The notes beneath the pieces are model-generated. The model was not told where the DNA came from, ran no database searches, and was given only the letters and a program-made list of their open reading frames with translations. Of a stretch of 64,000 nucleotides of DNA, positions 57,681 through 64,000 are shown one piece after another (positions within the stretch are counted from its first letter, which is position 1; each line of letters starts with the position of its first letter). This DNA comes from Xenophilus aerolatus (lineage in GTDB: Bacteria; Pseudomonadota; Gammaproteobacteria; Burkholderiales; Burkholderiaceae_C), in the NCBI GenBank assembly GCA_029968055.1, contig JASCNX010000002.1, positions 1 through 64,000 of the forward strand. Reading direction: 5' to 3'. Made by a program: the position numbers and the translations under genes.

Positions 57681-60005
57681 TCAGTGCACGAAGCCCATCG
57701 AGCGCGCCTCGCGCACCTCGGGCTTGATGCGGTGCTCGGCCTCGAGCTGGTCGAGGAATTCCTCGGGCGAGAAGGTGGCGGCCAGGATGTCGGTCTGGCG
57801 CTTGACGGCGGCGAAGTCGCCGGGACACAGCTGGTCCAGCCGTGCCAGGCGCGTGCGCAGTTCGGGCGTGAGCGCCGCGGCGTCGCCGGCCAGCGCCTCG
57901 GTGACGAACATGCGTTCGCGCTGCTCGGCGGTGAGCGGCATGAACTTGATCTTGAAGGTGAAGCGCCGCAGCGCGGCCTGGTCGAGCCGGTCGAGCAGGT
58001 TGGTGGTGCAGACGAACACGCCCTTGAAGCGCTCCATCCCCTGCAGCATCTCGTTGACCTCGGTCACTTCGTAGGTGCGTTGGGCGCCGCGGCGGTCCTG
58101 CAGGAAGGAGTCGGCCTCGTCGAGCAGCAGCACGGCCTTCTCGGCCTCAGCCTCGCGGAACATGGCGGCCATGTTCTGCTCGGTCTCGCCGACGTACTTG
58201 CTCATGAGGTCGCTGGCCTGCTTGATGATGAGCGGCCGGCCGATGCTCTTGGCGATGTGCTCGGCCAGCGCCGTCTTGCCGGTGCCGGGCGCGCCGTAGA
58301 AGCACAGCGTGCCGTGGCCGCGCGCCTTGAGCGCTTCGACGATGCGCGGGATCTCGAAACGGGTCTCGACATGGAGCATGTCAAGGTCCCAGGTGGTGAC
58401 CTGCAGGCGCTCGTGGCGCGCGGCCTGGCCGGTGCCCAGGGCCTGGTCGGCGTTGCGCAGCTGGCGCTCGATCAGGGCCTCGGTCGACAGCGCGTCGCTG
58501 GCCGCCAGCCCGGCAAAGCGCACCGCGGTGCGGATCTGCGCCGGGGTGAGGCCCTTGCGCTCGGCCAGCTGGGCGGTGAAGGCCTCGGACACGGGCACGC
58601 CGGCCAGCGCCTTGCGCACGATCTGCTCGCGCGCGCCGGGCGGGGGTGACTTCAGTTCGAGGTGGTAGGCGAAGCGGCGGCGGAAGGCCGGGTCGATCTG
58701 CTCGATGCGGTTGGTGATCCACAGCGTCGGCACCGGGTTGGTCTCGAGGATCTGGTTGACCCAGGCCTTGCCGCTCACGCTGCCGCTGGGCGGCGCGGGA
58801 ATCTGCTCGGCGCGTGCCATGAACTGCGCGGCCTCGGTGCTGATGGGCGGGAAGACGTCTTCCACCTCGTCGAAAAGCAGCGTGGCCTGGGCGCTGCCCT
58901 TGAGGAAGACCTGCGCGATCTGCAGCGAGCGATACCGGTCGCGGCCCGAGAGCGAATTGCCGTCGCGGTCGGCGTACTCGACCTCGAAGAGCTCCAGCCC
59001 CGCGGCCTGCGCGACCACCTTGGCCAGCTCGGTCTTGCCGGTGCCGGGCGGACCGTAGAGCAGCACGTTGACGCCGGGCTCCTTGCGCGCGATGGCGGCG
59101 CGCAGCAGGGTGACGAGCATCTGCGCGTCCTCGGCGACGAAGTCGAAGTCCTGCAGCGTCAGGCCGCTCTTGGCCGAGGGCCGCGTGAACACGGCCATCA
59201 GCTCGTTGTGGTCGCGGTACTCGCGCATCAGCACCGGCGGCAGCTTCTCGCTGACCTTCATCAGGTCGGCGAGGTCGGTGATGTTGTGCTCGGAGATGAG
59301 GTTCTCGACCAGGCCGATGCGCTCCAGCCGCGAGCCGGCGCGCAGCGCCTCGCCCACCTCGCTGGCGTTCACGCCGGCCACCTCGGCGATGGCGGCATAG
59401 GCCTCGGGCGCGTTGTTGACCTTGAACTCCACCAGCAGCGAACGCAGGTCGCGCTGGTAGCGTGCGAGCGTGCCGTACAGCAGCAACGCGCGCTCGGCCT
59501 TGTTCAGCTGCAGCAGGCCGGCCAGGGCATCGATGTTCTTCTCGACCAGCGTGGACTGCTTGCGCAGCGTGGTCGACAGCCAGTCGCGCGTGAGCGAGAG
59601 CACCGCCAGCAGGTCCTTGGGCTGGTCCTTGGCGTACTCGTCGAGGTAGAAGAAGAGCGTGCCTTCCTCGTACGGGCCGCGCCAGACGCCGTGACGCTCG
59701 AGCAGGGCGCGGTTGTCGAGGTGCTGGACGTCCTTCCACACCTCGTTGCCCGCGCAGCGGCGGCCCAGGAACTCGCGCAGGCGCTGCAGCGTCGACACCG
59801 GCCACACCAGGTGGCGCCCGGTGAGGGAGAGCAGGCCGTTGAGGTCGCGCCGCACGTTGAATTTCGGCCCCTGCTTGGCCGCGAGCGTGAGCACGAAGTG
59901 CGAGCACATGAGCTCGAGCACCGGGGCGTCCTTCAGGCCGGGCGACGGCAGCGCCTGGCCACGCGGCGAGGCGGTCAGCACATCGACACCGGAACGTTTT
60001 GCCAT
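57681..60005 (-). CDS. Double-AAA ATPase of unknown function
   Basis: 774 residues. N-terminal region (1 to about 300) is helical without a fold I recognise. Two AAA modules follow: the first with Walker A LLYGPPGTGKTELAKVVAQA and Walker B ATLLFDEVEDVFPP, the second with LCFYGAPGTGKTALAEHIAK, the sensor region CTTNLLDRLDQAALRRFTFK and Walker B KAVLLLDEADSFLQDRRGAQ. In the first module the Walker B is DEVED rather than DEAD/DEDD. It resembles midasin- or Vps4-like remodelling AAA proteins found as orphan genes in Betaproteobacteria. Convergent with recQ; no operon partner visible. Confidence 0.8.
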   Translation of the reverse strand: MAKRSGVDVLTASPRGQALPSPGLKDAPVLELMCSHFVLTLAAKQGPKFNVRRDLNGLLSLTGRHLVWPVSTLQRLREFLGRRCAGNEVWKDVQHLDNRALLERHGVWRGPYEEGTLFFYLDEYAKDQPKDLLAVLSLTRDWLSTTLRKQSTLVEKNIDALAGLLQLNKAERALLLYGTLARYQRDLRSLLVEFKVNNAPEAYAAIAEVAGVNASEVGEALRAGSRLERIGLVENLISEHNITDLADLMKVSEKLPPVLMREYRDHNELMAVFTRPSAKSGLTLQDFDFVAEDAQMLVTLLRAAIARKEPGVNVLLYGPPGTGKTELAKVVAQAAGLELFEVEYADRDGNSLSGRDRYRSLQIAQVFLKGSAQATLLFDEVEDVFPPISTEAAQFMARAEQIPAPPSGSVSGKAWVNQILETNPVPTLWITNRIEQIDPAFRRRFAYHLELKSPPPGAREQIVRKALAGVPVSEAFTAQLAERKGLTPAQIRTAVRFAGLAASDALSTEALIERQLRNADQALGTGQAARHERLQVTTWDLDMLHVETRFEIPRIVEALKARGHGTLCFYGAPGTGKTALAEHIAKSIGRPLIIKQASDLMSKYVGETEQNMAAMFREAEAEKAVLLLDEADSFLQDRRGAQRTYEVTEVNEMLQGMERFKGVFVCTTNLLDRLDQAALRRFTFKIKFMPLTAEQRERMFVTEALAGDAAALTPELRTRLARLDQLCPGDFAAVKRQTDILAATFSPEEFLDQLEAEHRIKPEVREARSMGFVH

Positions 60006-60181
60006 GGGGCAACCTCCAGAAGCTCAGGCGGGAAGAGAACGCGATGCCGCCGGGGAATGCAGCCGCGGGGAAGAAGTCCGGGCTGCGGCGGCGGGCACTT
60101 GCGACACGACCATAACGCAGAGTTTTGGGTTGTGGAAGACAGGACCAGAGGAAAAACCCTGAGCGTGGGAAGCGATCCACA

Positions 60182-61423
60182 ATGGCGCCCATGGTTGCCA
60201 TCGACGACATCGAACTCGCCGCCGTGCGCCTGCGCGGGCAGGTGCTGGACACGCCCTGCGTGGAATCGCGCACGCTTTCGCAGATCGTCGGTGCCCAGGT
60301 CTTCCTCAAATTCGAGAACCTGCAGTTCACCGCGTCCTTCAAGGAACGCGGCGCATGCAACAAGATGACCGAGCTGGCTGATGCGGGGCTGACGCCCGGC
60401 GCCGGCAACACGGAGGCCCCCCTGCGCGGCGTGGTGGCCATGTCGGCGGGCAACCACGCCCAGGGTGTGGCCTACCACGCGCAGCGGCTGGGCATTCCGG
60501 CGACCATCGTGATGCCGCGCTTCACGCCGGGCGTGAAGATCGAGCGCACGCGCGGCTTCGGTGCAAACGTGGTGCTGTTCGGCGATTCGCTGGAGGCGGC
60601 GCGCGGTCACGCCTACGAGCTGGCCGAGCGCGAGGGCCTGCGCTTCGTGCATCCCTACGACGACGACGCGGTGATCGCCGGCCAGGGCACCGTCGCGCTG
60701 GAGATGCTCGACGCGGTGCCCGACCTCGACACGCTCGTCGTCTCGGTGGGCGGCGGCGGCCTGATCGCGGGCATGGCCATCGCGGCGCGCGCGCGGCGGC
60801 CCGGCATCGAGATCGTGGGCGTGCAGACGGCGCGCTTCCCGGCCATGGTCAACGCCATCCAGGGCACGCAGCACCCGGGCGGCACCAGCACGATCGCCGA
60901 GGGCATCGCGGTGGGCACGCCGGGCGAGCGCAACCGCGAGATCGTCGCGCGGCTGGTCGACGACCTGCTGCTGGTCGACGAAGGCGACATCGAGCAGGCC
61001 GTGCTGATGCTGCTGGAGATCGAGAAGACGCTGGTCGAGGGCGCCGGCGCGGCCGGGCTGGCGGCGCTGATCCGCCACCCGGAGCGTTTTCGCGGCAAGC
61101 GCGTGGGGCTGGTGCTCTCGGGCGGCAACATCGATCCGCTGCTGCTGGCCGCCATCATCGAGCGCGGGATGGTGCGTGCCGGCCGGCTGGCGCGGCTGCA
61201 GGTCGGCGCGCGCGACGTGCCGGGCGTGCTGGCCCGCATCACGACGACCGTGGCCGAAGCGGGCGCCAACATCGACGAGGTTCACCACCAGCGCGCATTC
61301 ACGATGCTGGCGGCGCAGAACGTCGACATCGAACTGGTTTTGCAGACGCGCGGGCGCGAGCACCTGGCCGCCGTCATCGACGCATTGCACCATGCGGGAT
61401 TCCAGGCCGAGGAAAAACGCTGA
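60182..61423 (+). CDS. ilvA: Threonine ammonia-lyase (threonine dehydratase)
   Basis: 413 residues from the ATG at 60182 (GGGA site 11 bp upstream); ATG at 60191 is also possible. PLP enzyme with the lysine in FKERGACNKMTELADAG, phosphate-binding SAGNHAQGVAYHAQRLG and VSVGGGGLIAGMAIAARARR. A short ACT-like regulatory domain at the end (about 330-413: VGARDVPGVLARITTTVAEA). Deaminates threonine to 2-oxobutyrate. The ACT domain and length fit the catabolic/medium type rather than the long biosynthetic IlvA. Confidence 0.92.
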   Translation: MAPMVAIDDIELAAVRLRGQVLDTPCVESRTLSQIVGAQVFLKFENLQFTASFKERGACNKMTELADAGLTPGAGNTEAPLRGVVAMSAGNHAQGVAYHAQRLGIPATIVMPRFTPGVKIERTRGFGANVVLFGDSLEAARGHAYELAEREGLRFVHPYDDDAVIAGQGTVALEMLDAVPDLDTLVVSVGGGGLIAGMAIAARARRPGIEIVGVQTARFPAMVNAIQGTQHPGGTSTIAEGIAVGTPGERNREIVARLVDDLLLVDEGDIEQAVLMLLEIEKTLVEGAGAAGLAALIRHPERFRGKRVGLVLSGGNIDPLLLAAIIERGMVRAGRLARLQVGARDVPGVLARITTTVAEAGANIDEVHHQRAFTMLAAQNVDIELVLQTRGREHLAAVIDALHHAGFQAEEKR

Positions 61424-61481
61424 CAGGGCATCCGGAACCGGACTTGTAAAATCGGTCCAGTTTGTGAACCAGAGGTTTCGG

Positions 61482-61634
61482 ATGTCCAACCCCACCCCCG
61501 TCGAGCCGGGCCACGCCGCCCGCGTCGAGCAGGATGCCGTCGAAGGCATCGTTCCCCTCATGCCCATCGTGCTGCCCCTGGCCGGCGGCGTGCTGATGCT
61601 GCTGCTGGCCTCGATCGCCATCTACATGGCTTGA
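61482..61634 (+). CDS. Small single-span membrane protein
   Basis: 50 residues; the soluble N-terminus ([20 protein letters not shown]) is followed by one hydrophobic helix of about 22 residues at the end ([20 protein letters not shown]). ATG at 61482 follows an AGAGG stretch. I recognise no family. It lies 58 bp after ilvA and 130 bp before pckG on the same strand. Confidence 0.6.
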   Translation: MSNPTPVEPGHAARVEQDAVEGIVPLMPIVLPLAGGVLMLLLASIAIYMA

Positions 61635-61764
61635 TCGCCTCGCGGGGCCCGTTCAGCCCCGCCCACTCCCGCGCTGGAAGACGTTTTCTCCAACGGCTCT
61701 CGCGGCCCCTCGACGGGGCCGAGTCCCGTTCGAAAAGACGATTTTTCAATCCAGGAGTTTTCCG

Positions 61765-63633
61765 ATGAACGCACCCGTGGTGAAAGGGCTGGCCATCCAG
61801 GCCCCCGCCTACGTCAAGAGCCAGAAGCTGATCGCCTGGGTCGCCGAGATGGCGGCCCTGTGCAAGCCTGAACGCATCGAGTGGTGCGACGGCAGCCAGG
61901 CAGAGTACGAGCGCCTGTGCCAGCAGCTGGTCGACGCCGGCACCTTCAGGAAGCTCAACCCGGCCAAGCGGCCCGACTCCTACCTCGCCTGGTCCGACCC
62001 GAGCGACGTCGCACGCGTCGAAGACCGCACCTTCATCTGTTCCGCCAGGAAGGAAGACGCCGGCCCGACCAACAACTGGATGGCGCCGGCCGAGATGCGC
62101 GCCACGCTGCAGCCCCTGTTCGACGGCTGCATGAAGGGCCGCACCATGTACGTGGTGCCCTTCAGCATGGGCCCGCTGGGCTCGCCGATCGCGCACATCG
62201 GCGTCGAGCTGTCCGACAGCCCCTACGTCGCGGTCAACATGAAGATCATGACCCGCATGGGCCAGGCCGTGTACGAGGTGCTCGGCGCGGACGGCGAATT
62301 CGTGCCCTGCGTACACACCGTGGGCGCGCCGCTGGAGGCCGGCCAGAAGGATGTCGCCTGGCCCTGCAACACCACCAAGTACATCGTCCACTACCCCGAG
62401 ACGCGCGAGATCTGGAGCTACGGCTCGGGCTACGGCGGCAACGCGCTGCTGGGCAAGAAGTGCTTCGCGCTGCGCATCGCCTCCAACATGGGCCGCGACG
62501 AAGGCTGGCTGGCCGAGCACATGCTCATCCTGGGCGTGACCAGCCCCGAAGGCAAGAAACACCACGTGGCCGCGGCCTTTCCCAGCGCCTGCGGCAAGAC
62601 CAACTTCTCGATGCTGGTGCCGCCGGCCGGCTTCGACGGCTGGAAGGTCACGACCATCGGCGACGACATCGCCTGGATCAAGCCGCAGGCCGACGGTTCG
62701 CTGCGTGCCATCAACCCCGAGGCGGGTTACTTCGGCGTGGCGCCGGGCACCAACTACAAGACCAACCCCAACTGCATGGCCAGTCTCGACAAGGGCGTGA
62801 TCTTCACCAACGTCGCGCTGACCGACGATGGCGACGTGTGGTGGGAAGGCATGGAAGCGGATGCGCCCAACAAGGCACTGCCCGCCCACCTGATCGACTG
62901 GCAGGGCAAGGACTGGACGCCGCAGATCGCGCGCGAGACCGGCGCCAAGGCCGCGCACCCGAACGCCCGCTTCACCGTGGCCGCCACCAACAACCCGGCG
63001 CTGGACGAGGCCTGGGACGATCCCAAGGGCGTGAAGATCGACGCCTTCATCTTCGGTGGCCGCCGCTCCACCACCGTGCCGCTGGTGACCGAGGCGCGCA
63101 ACTGGGTCGAGGGCGTGTACATGGCCGCCACCATGGGCAGCGAGACGACCGCCGCCGCCGCCGGCCAGCAGGGCATCGTGCGCCGCGACCCCTTCGCCAT
63201 GCTGCCGTTCATGGGCTACAACATGAGCGACTACTTCCAGCACTGGCTCACGCTGGGCAGGAAGCTGCAGGCCTCCGGCGCCAAGCTGCCGAAGATCTAC
63301 ACGACCAACTGGTTCCGCAAGGGCGAGGACGGCAAGTTCGTGTGGCCCGGCTACGGCGAGAACATGCGCGTGCTCAAGTGGATGATCGACCGCGTCGAGG
63401 GCCGCGGCCAGGGCACCGAGCACGTCTTCGGCGTGAGCCCGCGCTACGAAGACCTCAACTGGACCGGCCTGGACTTCAGCCCCGCACAGTTCGCCACGGT
63501 GACGAGCATCGACAAGGCCGCCTGGCAGGCCGAGTTGAAGCTGCATGCCGAGCTGTTCGAGCAGCTGGCGCACCACCTGCCCCAGGAGTTGCCGGCCACC
63601 AAGGCGGCCATCGAGGAACGGCTCGCCGCCTGA
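61765..63633 (+). CDS. pckG: Phosphoenolpyruvate carboxykinase (GTP)
   Basis: 622 residues, usual length of the GTP-dependent type. Kinase P-loop [20 protein letters not shown] (about residues 271-290), CGDDIAWI-type metal site ([16 protein letters not shown]), and [12 protein letters not shown]-like [20 protein letters not shown]; the C-terminal domain carries [20 protein letters not shown]. Ribosome site AGGAG 9 bp upstream. Makes PEP from oxaloacetate in gluconeogenesis, fitting an organism living on amino and pyridine acids. Ends at a strong terminator. Confidence 0.95.
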   Translation: MNAPVVKGLAIQAPAYVKSQKLIAWVAEMAALCKPERIEWCDGSQAEYERLCQQLVDAGTFRKLNPAKRPDSYLAWSDPSDVARVEDRTFICSARKEDAGPTNNWMAPAEMRATLQPLFDGCMKGRTMYVVPFSMGPLGSPIAHIGVELSDSPYVAVNMKIMTRMGQAVYEVLGADGEFVPCVHTVGAPLEAGQKDVAWPCNTTKYIVHYPETREIWSYGSGYGGNALLGKKCFALRIASNMGRDEGWLAEHMLILGVTSPEGKKHHVAAAFPSACGKTNFSMLVPPAGFDGWKVTTIGDDIAWIKPQADGSLRAINPEAGYFGVAPGTNYKTNPNCMASLDKGVIFTNVALTDDGDVWWEGMEADAPNKALPAHLIDWQGKDWTPQIARETGAKAAHPNARFTVAATNNPALDEAWDDPKGVKIDAFIFGGRRSTTVPLVTEARNWVEGVYMAATMGSETTAAAAGQQGIVRRDPFAMLPFMGYNMSDYFQHWLTLGRKLQASGAKLPKIYTTNWFRKGEDGKFVWPGYGENMRVLKWMIDRVEGRGQGTEHVFGVSPRYEDLNWTGLDFSPAQFATVTSIDKAAWQAELKLHAELFEQLAHHLPQELPATKAAIEERLAA

Positions 63634-63646
63634 CCGGCCCGTCGCG

Positions 63647-63686
63647 CCCAAAGAAAAAGCCGCCCGAGGGCGGCTTTTTCTTTGGG
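63647..63686. terminator. Perfect bidirectional terminator after pckG
   Basis: 18-bp perfect stem CCCAAAGAAAAAGCCGCC with its inverse GGCGGCTTTTTCTTTGGG, loop CGAG. The AAAAA and TTTTT runs give U-tracts on both strands, so it ends transcription from pckG on the plus strand and from the gene to its right on the minus strand. Confidence 0.9.
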
Positions 63687-63718
63687 CCGTGCTGCCCGCA
63701 CGGGCGGGCGGCGGCGGC

Positions 63719-64000
63719 TCAGTAGTAGCGCGCGCTGTTCATGCGGCGCATCGCTTCGTACAGCGTGGGCATGCGCACGTCCTGCGAGCGGCGGGCGGCG
63801 GCATCGACCGCGGCCGAAGGCGTCGAGCCGACGCGCACGACCAGGTCGTCCTGGCCTTGCTGGCGGGTCATGGCGGCGCGCAGGTCGTTCATGACGCGCG
63901 GATCGCTTTGCGCCGTGGCCAGGAACTGGGCGTCGGCACGGGCCGCGGCCATGCGGCGCTCGACGGCCTTCCAGCCGACCAGGGCACGGGCGGCCAGGGA
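63719..64000 (-). CDS. C-terminal fragment of an unrecognised protein
   Basis: The last 93 codons of a minus-strand gene that enters from the right edge and stops at 63719. Visible sequence is helical and charged (VGWKAVERRMAAARADAQFL, ATAQSDPRVMNDLRAAMTRQ, QDVRMPTLYEAMRRMNSARY). No family recognised. It shares the bidirectional terminator with pckG. The start lies outside the window. Confidence 0.55.
   Translation of the reverse strand, partial: SLAARALVGWKAVERRMAAARADAQFLATAQSDPRVMNDLRAAMTRQQGQDDLVVRVGSTPSAAVDAAARRSQDVRMPTLYEAMRRMNSARYY

Noticed and set aside
61640-61764. Possible riboswitch or leader before pckG
   Set aside because: The gap has some GC palindromes but I could match no known riboswitch consensus.

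Overview
The window is very GC-rich DNA (roughly 70 percent by eye) with dense, tightly coupled operons typical of Betaproteobacteria. The gene set (split metH with an S-adenosylhomocysteine riboswitch, hut genes using HutF/HutG, livHM fusion, TorF porin next to comM, GTP-type pckG) points to Comamonadaceae, most likely a Variovorax-like soil or plant-associated organism. This taxonomic guess rests on gene content and protein similarity recalled from memory, not on a search. LAYOUT. 1-2.1 kb: the start of a TorF-type porin, then a comM gene cut off after its N-terminal third. It is joined head-to-head to the 5' part of a YadA-type trimeric autotransporter that is also cut off, so this is a rearrangement breakpoint or an assembly join. 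2.8-11.5 kb (minus strand): a nine-gene, apparently single operon around a CsgG/HfaB-like outer-membrane secretion lipoprotein, and the most interesting part of the window. It encodes a HfaA-like small secreted protein, a 1166-residue exported repeat protein, two tiny exported proteins built from the same repeat, a periplasmic Sel1 protein, a lipoprotein, an OmpA-type protein and a zinc-ribbon membrane protein. The giant protein is an alternation of long (about 48-52 residues) and short (about 34-38 residues) units, and the 122-residue protein encoded just upstream is exactly one long-short pair. I read this as a curli/holdfast-type extracellular fibre or anchor system with an unfamiliar structural subunit. 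12-31.3 kb: a complete front end for nicotinamide/nicotinate catabolism by the reductive route. It comprises a Tat-exported nicotinamidase, a molybdenum/triple-cytochrome-c nicotinate dehydrogenase, 6-hydroxynicotinate reductase, enamidase, a branched-chain-amino-acid-type ABC importer (livJ, fused livHM, livG, livF), an FAH-family hydrolase, two paralogous AA_synth (DUF1185) proteins, a UPF0280 (ApbE-like) protein, a ferredoxin-NADP reductase and a TetR regulator. The main operon (minus strand) and fpr/tetR/ena (plus strand) diverge from a 300-bp control region near 28.3 kb. 31.3-44 kb: mixed housekeeping genes: YihY, a GtrA/GT2/membrane glycosyltransferase trio, methionine synthase split into two genes 2.7 kb apart (the C-terminal part under an SAH riboswitch), a PACE transporter with divergent LysR regulator, two related SH3-like secreted proteins and a fatty acid desaturase. 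44-55.7 kb: an eleven-gene histidine-utilisation operon (ABC importer, hutC, hutH, hutU, hutD, hutI, hutF, a foreign-looking small ORF, hutG) with recognisable HutC operators. 55.7-64 kb: recQ, a double-AAA ATPase, threonine ammonia-lyase, a 50-residue membrane protein and pckG with a perfect bidirectional terminator, then the end of an unknown gene. REPEATS. Five copies (one of them half) of a dispersed inverted repeat built on CGCAGAGGACGCAAAGGTT lie between genes, and one copy is read in frame as the N-terminus of HutC. A second class of GC-rich palindromes is inserted in frame within the nicotinate dehydrogenase and at the start of the hut ABC ATPase. No tRNA, rRNA, CRISPR array or transposase gene was seen.
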